Assembly: GCA_049334165.1 (NCBI GenBank)
Contig: JBEGHD010000012.1
Direction: 5' to 3' (one strand)
From: JBEGHD01 sp049334165
GTDB taxonomy: Bacteria; Bacteroidota; Bacteroidia; Flavobacteriales_D; Sanyastnellaceae
DNA length: 64,000 nt
Below the pieces are notes generated by a model that did no database searches, was not told where the DNA came from, and was given only the letters and a program-made list of their open reading frames with translations. The position numbers and the translations under genes were made by a program. Below, one piece after another: positions 1 to 7,907 of the stretch (the first letter of the stretch is position 1; every line of letters begins with the position of its first letter).

Positions 1-9
1 GAATATTTT

Positions 10-1356
10 ATGAGTAAAAAGATTTTAGTTATTGGAGCCGGAAGGTCGAGTACTTCGCTTCTTCGCTACCTTCTCGAAAATGCCGAGAAAGAAGACTGGA
101 CTTTACGCGTGGGTGAACAGGATGTTGCGATGGCCGAGAAAAAAGTAAAAGGCCATGAAAGAGCTGAGGCTTTTTCTTTCAATGCTCTCGATGAAGGCGA
201 AAGAGAAGCGGCTATCGAAGAGGCTGACCTGGTAATTTCTATGCTGCCGGCACGATTTCATCACCTGGTTGCAAAAGATTGCATTCGTTTGAAAAAGAAT
301 GTGATTACCCCATCGTACGTTTCTCCGGAAATGAAGGAAATGCATCAGGAAGCTGTAGATGCGGGAATCCTGATCATGAACGAAATTGGTGTGGATCCCG
401 GAATCGACCACATGTCTGCAATGAAAATTATCCACCAGATCGAACGTGAGGGTGGAAAAATGAAAAGATTTGAATCCTTTACCGGTGGGCTCGTAGCCCC
501 CGAAAGTGACGACAACCCGTGGAACTACAAGTTTTCATGGAACCCAAGGAACGTTGTGCTTGCCGGACAGGGAAGTGCTGCAAAATTTATTCAGGAAGGA
601 AAATACAAGTACGTGCCTTACCACCGACTTTTTGAGCGCACAAGGCCGATCTCTATCGAAGGTCATGGTGAGTTCGAAGGCTACGCCAACCGCGACTCAC
701 TCAACTATCGCTCGATTTATGGACTGGAAAAAGTGCTGACGCTTTTTAGAGGCACGCTTCGCAAAAAAGGTTTTTCGAGATCGTGGAATGCATTCGTTCA
801 GCTCGGAATGACAGACGACAGCTATCAGCTGCAGGATTCTGAAAACCTCACCTGGAGACAGTTTGTGAATCTCTTCCTTCCTTTTGACGAGACCTTGACG
901 GTGGAAGAAAAAGTCCTGAAGTATCTGGATGACATCGATGAAACTGACCTGGCGAAAATCGAATGGCTCGGCTTTTTCGAAGAGGAAAAAACGGGGCTGG
1001 CCAACGCGACTCCAGCACAACTTATGCAAAAGAAGATGGAGGAGAGAATGTCTCTGAAACCGGGAGAAAAAGACATGATTGTGATGTGGCACCGATTCAA
1101 CTACGAGCAAAATGGCGAAGAGAAGGAAATTCACAGTTCGCTCGTGGCCATCGGAGAAAATGACAACTACACGGCCATGTCTGAAACCGTTGGACTGCCG
1201 GTAGGAATCTGCGCCAAGCTGATGCTTCGCGGAGAGTTTGACCTTAAAGGTGTGGTTCAACCAATTATGCCCGAAGTTTATGAGCCCGTTTTGAAAGAGC
1301 TCGAAGAACACGGGATTAAATTTGAAGAAAGAGAAATTAAAGGAGCAAACGCATGA
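10..1356 (+). CDS. Saccharopine dehydrogenase-like protein (lysine degradation)
   Basis: 448 aa, complete, ATG at position 10. Residues 4-12 form a Rossmann dinucleotide-binding turn (VIGAGRSS), followed by the long C-terminal catalytic domain typical of the Lys9/saccharopine reductase family, including the segment NEIGVDPGIDHM around residues 122-133. The family oxidises saccharopine to glutamate and 2-aminoadipate semialdehyde with NAD(P)+, the second step of the saccharopine route of lysine catabolism. The next gene starts inside its stop codon (ATGA overlap at 1353), so the two are translationally coupled. The lysine-ketoglutarate reductase-like gene at the far right end of the window would supply its substrate. 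Family assignment is confident; the direction and exact substrate are inferred. Confidence 0.85.
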   Translation: MSKKILVIGAGRSSTSLLRYLLENAEKEDWTLRVGEQDVAMAEKKVKGHERAEAFSFNALDEGEREAAIEEADLVISMLPARFHHLVAKDCIRLKKNVITPSYVSPEMKEMHQEAVDAGILIMNEIGVDPGIDHMSAMKIIHQIEREGGKMKRFESFTGGLVAPESDDNPWNYKFSWNPRNVVLAGQGSAAKFIQEGKYKYVPYHRLFERTRPISIEGHGEFEGYANRDSLNYRSIYGLEKVLTLFRGTLRKKGFSRSWNAFVQLGMTDDSYQLQDSENLTWRQFVNLFLPFDETLTVEEKVLKYLDDIDETDLAKIEWLGFFEEEKTGLANATPAQLMQKKMEERMSLKPGEKDMIVMWHRFNYEQNGEEKEIHSSLVAIGENDNYTAMSETVGLPVGICAKLMLRGEFDLKGVVQPIMPEVYEPVLKELEEHGIKFEEREIKGANA

Positions 1357-1859
1357 AAAGAATCCTGAGTCTGGTAGTGGTGATTACTTCATTTTGCCTC
1401 TGCAGTTTAGAGACTGCGGCTCAGGACGTACACGTTCCTAAAAATTATTCACTGGAGACCAGCAGCGACTACCGGGCTAATGCCCCAGCGGTAAAGAAAT
1501 GTCTGGAGTGGCTGCTGGAAACTCCCCTTCACGAGTATCCCGACAAGAGAGCTGAGGTAAATGCTTTTGTGATGCTCTGGCTTACGGGAACCCCCACGCT
1601 CACTATCGAAACCAACAGTAGTCTCATGCCTTTTATCGAAAAGAATGAAGAGCTGTTTTACACTTTTGTTCATGCACTCACTCTCTACCACATAAAACAC
1701 AAGGAAATCGAAGCTCAGGCGGACATTGAGTTTGCCCTCACCGAAGTCATTCGCATGTATCGCAGATCGAAGGACCTCGAAAAGGACGATGAAATGAAAG
1801 AGCTTCGCAGAGCCAGGCGTTGGGGAAAGCTTGACGAATGGATTCAGAAACATTCGTAA
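1353..1859 (+). CDS. Small exported protein of unknown function
   Basis: 168 aa with an N-terminal signal peptide (Lys/Arg start, hydrophobic stretch to about residue 22, then AAQD). The mature part is helical and charged and ends with a basic, Arg-rich segment (residues 140-165). I recognise no catalytic motif or named domain. It overlaps the stop codon of the saccharopine dehydrogenase by 4 nt (ATGA), which supports both the ATG start and cotranscription. A nested hairpin follows immediately at 1865-1901. Export means it probably does not act directly with the cytosolic dehydrogenase. Confidence 0.7.
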   Translation: MKRILSLVVVITSFCLCSLETAAQDVHVPKNYSLETSSDYRANAPAVKKCLEWLLETPLHEYPDKRAEVNAFVMLWLTGTPTLTIETNSSLMPFIEKNEELFYTFVHALTLYHIKHKEIEAQADIEFALTEVIRMYRRSKDLEKDDEMKELRRARRWGKLDEWIQKHS

Positions 1860-1864
1860 CAAAA

Positions 1865-1901
1865 AAAAGCGGTGCCCAACTCTGTTGAAGCAACCGCTTT
1901 T
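1865..1901. terminator. Bidirectional hairpin terminator between convergent genes
   Basis: A 9-bp perfect stem (AAAAGCGGT at 1865-1873 with ACCGCTTTT at 1893-1901) holds an inner CAAC/GTTG hairpin (1877-1887). It has A-runs on the left and T-runs on the right, so it can stop transcription of the plus-strand gene ending at 1859 and of the minus-strand gene ending at 1937. Confidence 0.75.
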
Positions 1902-1936
1902 ACCTATTACTCGCTCGATCGAAAGTCCTTACAGAC

Positions 1937-2473
1937 TCAATTCTTTTGAACTTCTTCCATTTCTCTTTTGATAGCTGACTCGGCCAAAAGCTTTGTCACT
2001 ATGTATTCCATATGGAAAGTATACTTTTCGTTGTGACGGTATTCCCCTAGTTTATCATCGTAAGAAATGATGGCCATTGGGAACTCCAGAGGGCTGGTGT
2101 TGACTCCATCCAGGTATTGCTCTGGCACCAGGTCGATAAACATTTCGTACTCCGGCACGTTCATCGTTCTCTCCGGCATAGAGGTGTCGAAATAAATGCG
2201 CTTGGTAAGAGTGCCTTTCTTAGAAAATTCAATGGTGTAGGCGTGATTAAAACGGAGTCTCAATTTGAAGAAACCATTTTCATCACTGGTGTAGGAGGTC
2301 ACTTTTTGATTCTCCTTGTAGATGTCAATTTGGACGTGTTCAGTGCTTCGTTCGTCTACAGTGATCTCACCTCTGACGTAAACGGCACCGATGCGCTTGA
2401 TTTGCGCGTTTGCGGGCGAAGCTAGCATAGCGGAAAGAACCACCAATACCAGCATATAGGTATAGCGTATCAT
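1937..2473 (-). CDS. Secreted protein with a CarboxypepD_reg-like beta domain
   Basis: 178 aa. A signal peptide covers residues 1-23 (ends ASPANA|Q). Residues 25-95 look like a carboxypeptidase-regulatory-like or transthyretin-like beta sandwich: an exposed-strand pattern with YVRGEITVDE, then IYKENQKV and DENGFFKLRL, then HAYTIEFSKKG. This fold is common in Bacteroidota surface proteins, where it often precedes outer-membrane receptors, but here no barrel follows. The gene is monocistronic and convergent with the upstream pair. A 12-13 nt direct repeat lies just upstream of the start (2487-2515). Specific function unknown. Confidence 0.7.
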   Translation of the reverse strand: MIRYTYMLVLVVLSAMLASPANAQIKRIGAVYVRGEITVDERSTEHVQIDIYKENQKVTSYTSDENGFFKLRLRFNHAYTIEFSKKGTLTKRIYFDTSMPERTMNVPEYEMFIDLVPEQYLDGVNTSPLEFPMAIISYDDKLGEYRHNEKYTFHMEYIVTKLLAESAIKREMEEVQKN

Positions 2474-2486
2474 CGTTAAGAAATTG

Positions 2487-2515
2487 TTTTAAGTGTTGCT
2501 CGTTTTAAAGTGTTG
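2487..2515. repeat. Short direct repeat upstream of the CarboxypepD_reg-like gene
   Basis: TTTTAAGTGTTG (2487-2498) recurs as TTTTAAAGTGTTG (2503-2515), one helical turn and a half apart, 14 bases upstream of the minus-strand start codon. It could be a regulator-binding site; no regulator is identified. Confidence 0.35.
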
Positions 2516-2700
2516 GCTTGTCAGCCGCTTTTTTTTACGGGCTGTTCCTTGCTAAAGTTTTACTTTATCGAGAGTTTTTTTGCCAGGGTTTCTAACTTCT
2601 TGATATACCTGAAGATTCATGACTTTCAACTAGTGGGCTGAGTGTGGCAATTACTTTTAAAATCACTCTTAAAAATCATTTCATCCCGGTAAACAAATGG

Positions 2701-2708
2701 TACCTTTG
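2701..2708 (+). promoter_or_regulatory. Putative -7 box of ispH
   Basis: TACCTTTG matches the Bacteroidota TAnnTTTG element and ends 18 nt before the ispH ATG. No clear TTG -33 element is seen at the expected distance. Confidence 0.45.
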
Positions 2709-2726
2709 TGGCGTTAGCAAGACGAT

Positions 2727-3962
2727 ATGAAAAGTTTCGATATTCCTACATTTTATCGCTCTCCAGTAATTGGTCGGGTAAAAGAATTGCGGAAAGTTAC
2801 CGATCCCAGAAAGAAGGATTTCTCTCCCACCATTCTCGATTTTGGACCTGTGAGGTTTTTGCTCGCGCGCCACTTCGGGTTTTGTTTTGGTGTGGAAAAT
2901 GCCATTGAGATTTCTTACCGTGCTCTTGAAGAGAATCCAGGGAAAAGAATTTTTTTGCTTTCGCAAATGATTCACAACCAACAGGTGAATAAAGATTTGA
3001 ATGATCGCGGTATCAGGTTTATTCAGGATACGCAGGGAAATCTACTGATGGATTGGGAAGAGCTCACTCCAGATGATGTGGTGATCATTCCGGCATTTGG
3101 AACTACGAGAGAAATTGAAGAGCGCCTTTCAAAAATGGGCATCGAAACGAAGAAGTACGATACAACTTGCCCTTTTGTAGAGCGCGTTTGGAAAAAATCC
3201 AAAAAGCTCGGGGAAGATGCTTTTACCGTTATCATTCACGGAAAGCCAAACCACGAAGAGACACGAGCTACATTTTCGCAGAGTACTAAACACGCTCCTG
3301 CGGTGGTGATCAGAGACATGGAAGAAGCTCAGGTGCTTGCAAAAATTATTGGTGGTGAAATTCCAGCCAGTGAGTTTTACGATCTGTTTCCCGGCCGCTA
3401 TTCCGAAGGGTTCGATGCTGAGAAAGACTTGCAGAGAGTGGGAGTGGTGAACCAAACCACTATGCTGGCCACTGAAACTCAGGCGATCTCCGATCACATC
3501 AAATCTGTGATTGTAAACAAAAGCGGAGAAGAGAATTACAAAGATCACTTTGCCGATACTCGCGATACGCTCTGCTACGCTACCAACGACAACCAACAGG
3601 CTACCTACGGCTTGCTCGATGCCAGTGCCGACTTCGCTGTGGTGGTTGGCGGCTACAACAGTTCAAACACTTCGCATCTGGTAGAACTCTGTGAGGAAAA
3701 ACTTCCGACTTACTTTATCAACAGTGCTGCTAAAGTCCTCTCTCCCGATGAGATCGAACACTTTGACCTCGACAAAAAAGTAGAGAAGGTCACAAACGGA
3801 TTTATTCCAGAAAAAAGGCCGGTGAATATCGTTCTCACTAGCGGTGCCTCCTGCCCCGATGCAATGGTGGATGAAGTCTTGCAGAAGCTGCTCAGCTATT
3901 TCCCTGAAACACGATCCGTTGAGGAAGTTCTGGCCGAAGTTGAAGAATCAGAAAACTCGTAA
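2727..3962 (+). CDS. ispH: 4-hydroxy-3-methylbut-2-enyl diphosphate reductase (long form)
   Basis: 411 aa. Last enzyme of the MEP pathway: it reductively converts HMBPP to IPP and DMAPP using a 4Fe-4S cluster. The three cluster-ligand cysteines sit in the expected contexts: C53 (HFGFCFGVENA), C148 (TTCPFVERVW) and C376 (GASCPDAMVDEV). The protein is about 100 residues longer than the E. coli enzyme. It has an N-terminal extension of about 40 residues and an insertion between the second and third cysteines, the architecture I associate with cyanobacterial/plastid-type IspH. Carotenoid genes (idi, crtB, crtI) lie about 6 kb away and use its product. It is monocistronic, with a hairpin directly after the stop. 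Confidence 0.93.
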   Translation: MKSFDIPTFYRSPVIGRVKELRKVTDPRKKDFSPTILDFGPVRFLLARHFGFCFGVENAIEISYRALEENPGKRIFLLSQMIHNQQVNKDLNDRGIRFIQDTQGNLLMDWEELTPDDVVIIPAFGTTREIEERLSKMGIETKKYDTTCPFVERVWKKSKKLGEDAFTVIIHGKPNHEETRATFSQSTKHAPAVVIRDMEEAQVLAKIIGGEIPASEFYDLFPGRYSEGFDAEKDLQRVGVVNQTTMLATETQAISDHIKSVIVNKSGEENYKDHFADTRDTLCYATNDNQQATYGLLDASADFAVVVGGYNSSNTSHLVELCEEKLPTYFINSAAKVLSPDEIEHFDLDKKVEKVTNGFIPEKRPVNIVLTSGASCPDAMVDEVLQKLLSYFPETRSVEEVLAEVEESENS

Positions 3963-3972
3963 ATTTGAAATG

Positions 3973-3992
3973 AACGGTCATTTTTGACCGTT
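3973..3992. terminator. Hairpin directly after ispH
   Basis: 8-bp perfect stem AACGGTCA/TGACCGTT around a TTTT loop, 10 nt after the ispH stop. No uninterrupted T-run follows, so termination is plausible but weaker than for other hairpins here. Confidence 0.45.
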
Positions 3993-4013
3993 GTGTTTAA
4001 AAAACATTTCATT

Positions 4014-4337
4014 ATGGAAGCTCCTAAAGTACCCAAGGTAGTTTTTAGAAACGCCAGAAATAAACCGCGACAGTACAAACTGAGCAAAAGATTTTACGAC
4101 CCCGAAGAAGAAGAACGCGAGAATCGCAGAAGAGAGATCGAAAGAGAAGTTGCCATGGAGCGCGGAGAGAAAGTTAATTATGCTCCGGGCAAGGTTTCCT
4201 TTAGAAAACAACGCACCAAGGGCGACCACTACAGAAAAGGTGCAATGGCGTCCAACTTGCGACTGATTGTTATCTTAGCCATCTTAATTATTTTGGCCTA
4301 CATGGCCTATCAATATTTGGAACAAATCGGAGGTTAA
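4014..4337 (+). CDS. Small single-pass membrane protein of unknown function
   Basis: 107 aa from the ATG at 4014; an in-frame TTG at 3984 lies inside the ispH hairpin and is unlikely to be used. Residues 1-75 are very rich in Arg, Lys and Glu, with helical repeats such as EEERENRRREIERE. One C-terminal transmembrane helix spans roughly residues 78-100 (LRLIVILAILIILAYMAYQY). This is a tail-anchored-like topology with a charged cytoplasmic arm. It ends 7 nt before mutL, so it heads the mutL-rhomboid-rhomboid-EEP operon. I recognise no family. Confidence 0.7.
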   Translation: MEAPKVPKVVFRNARNKPRQYKLSKRFYDPEEEERENRRREIEREVAMERGEKVNYAPGKVSFRKQRTKGDHYRKGAMASNLRLIVILAILIILAYMAYQYLEQIGG

Positions 4338-4344
4338 TCTCAAT

Positions 4345-6216
4345 ATGCCAGACATCATTCAGCTGCTGCCCGATGCAGTAGCCAATCAAATTGCTGCGGG
4401 AGAAGTTATTCAGCGACCGGCATCGGTCGTTAAAGAATTGTTGGAAAATGCAATTGATGCAGGAAGCACATCAGTAAAACTGATTGTGAAGGATGCGGGC
4501 AAAACACTTATTCAGGTTGTTGACAACGGTTGCGGCATGTCCGATACCGATGCACGAATGTCTTTTGAAAGGCACGCTACCAGCAAGATCAACAGCGCCC
4601 ACGACCTTTTTAAAATTCACACCAAAGGTTTTCGCGGTGAAGCCCTGGCTTCGATTGCAGCCATCGCTCACGTTGAGATGAAAACGAGGCTCAGCGAGGA
4701 GCAAATGGGAACAAAAATCCTGGTCGAAGGAACAGAGGTGAAGGCACAAGAGCCATGTGCCACTGCAACCGGAACTTCCATTGCTGTAAAGAATTTGTTT
4801 TTCAACGTTCCGGCTCGAAGAAATTTTTTGAAGAGCGATGGTGTAGAAATGCGCCATATCATCGATGAATTTCAAAGGGTGGCGCTTACGCATTCCGATG
4901 TTGCATTTCAGCTGCATCACAATAAAAGCGAAGTTTTCAATCTACCTACCGGATCCTTGCGTCAACGAATCGTTGGAGTGTTCGGAAACAAATACAACCA
5001 GCGATTAGTACCCGTTCAGGAGAGTACCGACATCGTAAGTGTTCAGGGTTTTGTTGGCAAGCCGGAGTTCGCTAAGAAAACGCGCGGTGAGCAGTTTTTT
5101 TTCGTCAATAAAAGATTCATTAAAAACAATTACCTCAATCACGCTGTGGCTTCGGCTTATCGTGAGCTGATGCCTAAGGACGCACATCCGCTCTATTTCC
5201 TTTACATGGAAATTGATCCGACTGAAATTGACGTCAACATTCACCCGACAAAGACGGAAATAAAATTTCAGGATGAGCGTGCCATTTACGCCATCATCCA
5301 CTCGGCAGTGAGAAACTCACTCGGAAAGTTCAATATTTCTCCGAGCCTCGACTTCGAACAAGAGACCAGCATTCAAATCGATCCTATTTCGAGTAACCGC
5401 GCAATCAAGCAGCCTTCGGTAGAGATTAATCCAGGTTACAATCCATTCGACAATGAGAAGAGAAGTGGAGGTGGGTCTGGCTTTGGTGGAGGTGCGAGTG
5501 GCTTCGAAAGAGAAAAACGCCAGGACTGGAAGGAGCTCTACAGAATTATTGATCAGCCAGAGCAAGATGAAAACCATGGTGAGATCAATGAATTTACTCG
5601 AGAAACGGTTGGGCAATCGGAAGATGCTTTTTCGGAAACAGAAAGTGCTGGAGAGAAAAAACCTGCTTTTCAGCTTCACAAGAAATACATCGTCACCCAG
5701 ATCAAATCGGGAATGGTGGTGATTGACCAGCAGCGTGCTCACGAGCGAGTGCTCTACGAACAAACTCTTCAGCGTCTGGAGAACAGGAAAAGTGCTTCAC
5801 AGCAGCTGCTTTTTCAGCAAACGGTGCACCTTTCGGCATCGGACTACGAACTCATGAAAGAGCTCGTGAAGCCACTTGAAGCCCTTGGTTTTGAAGTTGG
5901 AGATTTTGGAAACAACGCCATGGTGGTGTCGGCTGTGCCTGCTGAGGCGGCTCACATCAACGCTCCAGAACTGATGGAGCAATTCATTGAAAAATATAAA
6001 CACAACAGCAGCGAGATGAAACTGGAGTTGCACGAAAAGCTTGCCTCATCGCTGGCTTATTCCATGTGCATCAAGCAGGGAAAGTCACTTTCTACTGAAG
6101 AAATGCACCATCTTATCGATCAGTTGTTTGCTTGTCGACAACCCTATTACGCGATTTCCGGCAAGCCCACAATTACTACTTTTACGCTCGCTGATATCGA
6201 TCAAAAATTTGAGTAA
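4345..6216 (+). CDS. mutL: DNA mismatch repair protein MutL
   Basis: 623 aa. GHKL ATPase motifs are intact: KELLENAIDAG (residues 30-40), DNGCGM (60-65) and GFRGEAL (95-101). The transducer domain follows to about residue 330, then a Gly/Ser/Glu-rich linker (360-440) and a C-terminal dimerisation domain. MutL couples MutS mismatch recognition to strand incision. The usual endonuclease motif DQHA(x)2E is altered to DQQRAHE (from D461), and the C-terminal CPHGRPT-like motif is AISGKPT (603-609). The metal-binding site therefore looks degenerate. It is second in a tight operon, with rhomboid genes 9 nt downstream. Confidence 0.95.
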   Translation: MPDIIQLLPDAVANQIAAGEVIQRPASVVKELLENAIDAGSTSVKLIVKDAGKTLIQVVDNGCGMSDTDARMSFERHATSKINSAHDLFKIHTKGFRGEALASIAAIAHVEMKTRLSEEQMGTKILVEGTEVKAQEPCATATGTSIAVKNLFFNVPARRNFLKSDGVEMRHIIDEFQRVALTHSDVAFQLHHNKSEVFNLPTGSLRQRIVGVFGNKYNQRLVPVQESTDIVSVQGFVGKPEFAKKTRGEQFFFVNKRFIKNNYLNHAVASAYRELMPKDAHPLYFLYMEIDPTEIDVNIHPTKTEIKFQDERAIYAIIHSAVRNSLGKFNISPSLDFEQETSIQIDPISSNRAIKQPSVEINPGYNPFDNEKRSGGGSGFGGGASGFEREKRQDWKELYRIIDQPEQDENHGEINEFTRETVGQSEDAFSETESAGEKKPAFQLHKKYIVTQIKSGMVVIDQQRAHERVLYEQTLQRLENRKSASQQLLFQQTVHLSASDYELMKELVKPLEALGFEVGDFGNNAMVVSAVPAEAAHINAPELMEQFIEKYKHNSSEMKLELHEKLASSLAYSMCIKQGKSLSTEEMHHLIDQLFACRQPYYAISGKPTITTFTLADIDQKFE

Positions 6217-6225
6217 CATTCGCCT

Positions 6226-6951
6226 ATGAACCGGCAACTGACACCCGTTGTAAAAAATCTGATCATTATAAATGTGTTGTTCTTTCTGGCAACTTCTCTG
6301 AATATTTTGCCAGATCAGATCATCTATGCCCTCATTGGTCATTATCCGGCTTCTGAGCTTTTTTATCCGTGGCAAATTGTGACACACATGTTTATGCACG
6401 GTGGCTTTTTTCACATCCTCATGAATATGTTCGTGCTGTTCATGTTTGGGCCGATGCTCGAGCAGCTATGGGGCCCCAAGCGTTTTTTGATTTATTACTT
6501 TGTCACGGGACTCGGAGCTGTTGGGCTTCATTACCTCGTAGTGTACCTCCAAATCCAGGCGATGTCAGTGACGCTTGATCCCGGTGAAGTACAAGAGATC
6601 TACAACAATGGAGCTAATATCCTGATGGATCGAACTAGGGAGTACTCGAAAAAATCTATGAACGAACTCAATCAATTGGTTAACGGAGGGCTGCTCGGGG
6701 CTTCTGGCGCTGTTTACGGAGTTCTTCTAGGCTTCGGAATGCTCTTTCCTAATACGCGTCTGATGTTGCTTTTCCCACCGATTCCGATTAAAGCCAAAGT
6801 CCTGGTTTTTATCCTCGGTGGAATTGCTCTCTACAGTGCCATCTCTAACAATCCCGGTGACAATGTGGCGCACTTCGCTCACTTGGGCGGAATGTTGTTT
6901 GGCTACTTGCTATTGAAATATTGGCAAAAAAATAACGGTTCGTTTTACTAA
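6226..6951 (+). CDS. Rhomboid family intramembrane serine protease (first of tandem pair)
   Basis: 241 aa, six predicted membrane helices. The catalytic serine lies in GASG (S160) and the catalytic histidine in AHFAHLGG (H219). The HGGFFHILMN segment (58-67) in the second helix is typical of the family. Rhomboids cleave transmembrane helices within the lipid bilayer. Residues 107-150 form an extra hydrophilic segment between helices. The gene follows mutL by 9 nt and precedes the second rhomboid by 2 nt, so all are one transcript. The substrate is unknown. Confidence 0.9.
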   Translation: MNRQLTPVVKNLIIINVLFFLATSLNILPDQIIYALIGHYPASELFYPWQIVTHMFMHGGFFHILMNMFVLFMFGPMLEQLWGPKRFLIYYFVTGLGAVGLHYLVVYLQIQAMSVTLDPGEVQEIYNNGANILMDRTREYSKKSMNELNQLVNGGLLGASGAVYGVLLGFGMLFPNTRLMLLFPPIPIKAKVLVFILGGIALYSAISNNPGDNVAHFAHLGGMLFGYLLLKYWQKNNGSFY

Positions 6952-6953
6952 AG

Positions 6954-7898
6954 ATGCAACGAAGTTTACTCGATGAAATAAAACATCGCTACAAATCCGG
7001 TAGCGCGCTCCTCAAGCTCATCTACATCAACGTGGGTGTGTTTGCGGTTTTGAAGATCTTGCTTTTGGTACTTTTTGTTACCAATATGAATCAGTTCATT
7101 ATTTTAGGAAACACCTTCCTTTCCTGGAATTGGTTGGGCTCTACGCATGTTATCCAAAACACTGAAGGGCTCAACGGTTTGATTTACCGGCCCTGGAGCA
7201 TTTTCACGTACATGTTTGTGCACGAAGGTCTCTGGCACATCCTTGGAAACATGCTCATCTTGTTCTTTATTGGAAGGATTTTTCTGGACTTTTTTGGCCC
7301 CAGAAAATTGGTGGCGACCTACATTCTCGGAGGACTAGCAGGCTGGGCCCTTTACTTTTTAGCCTACAATTTTTTACCAGTCTTCGAAGGAATGCGCGGA
7401 CCAATCTGGGGAGCTTCGGCTTCGGTGATGGCCGTTTTCTTTGCCATTGCTGTTTATCAGCCTAACTATCGAATTGGCTTGCCTTTTATAGGTCCAGTAA
7501 AGCTGATCTACATCGCACTAATCTATTTGGCTATCGATATTATTGCGATTCCCGGTGGGCAAAATGCTGGAGGCCACATCGGTCACTTGGGTGGAGCACT
7601 TTATGGTTATCTTCTGGCGCGAGGGTTTGCTCAAAATAGAGACATAGGAAGGTGGTTCGAGAAGCTGCTCGACAACCTCGCCAATCTTTTTAAGGGCGGT
7701 TCGAGAATGAAAGTAGTTCACAATCAAAAAAGAAAAGGCAGAAAGAAAGCACGTCACATGACGGACGAGGAATACAATGCCGACAAGGTTGCCAAACAAA
7801 AAAGGGTAGATAAAATTCTCGATAAGATAAGTCGAGCTGGCTACGACAGTCTCACCAAAGATGAGAAGGACTTCCTTTTTCGGTACGGTCAAGAATAG
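6954..7898 (+). CDS. Rhomboid family intramembrane serine protease (second of tandem pair)
   Basis: 314 aa. Rhomboid core with HEGLWHILGN (90-99), serine motif GASA (S155) and histidine motif GGHIGHLGG (H211). The usual GxSG glycine after the serine is alanine, which does not by itself show inactivity. A basic cytosolic tail of about 85 residues (230-314) follows the last helix, with RKGRKKARHM and a predicted helical end. It starts 2 nt after the first rhomboid, suggesting translational coupling; the two proteins are clearly divergent paralogues. Confidence 0.88.
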   Translation: MQRSLLDEIKHRYKSGSALLKLIYINVGVFAVLKILLLVLFVTNMNQFIILGNTFLSWNWLGSTHVIQNTEGLNGLIYRPWSIFTYMFVHEGLWHILGNMLILFFIGRIFLDFFGPRKLVATYILGGLAGWALYFLAYNFLPVFEGMRGPIWGASASVMAVFFAIAVYQPNYRIGLPFIGPVKLIYIALIYLAIDIIAIPGGQNAGGHIGHLGGALYGYLLARGFAQNRDIGRWFEKLLDNLANLFKGGSRMKVVHNQKRKGRKKARHMTDEEYNADKVAKQKRVDKILDKISRAGYDSLTKDEKDFLFRYGQE

Positions 7899-7907
7899 CA
7901 TTTCGCT

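Noticed and set aside
697..1311. 204-codon open frame antisense to the saccharopine dehydrogenase
   Set aside because: Lies entirely inside a confidently identified gene, with no family similarity; a shadow frame.
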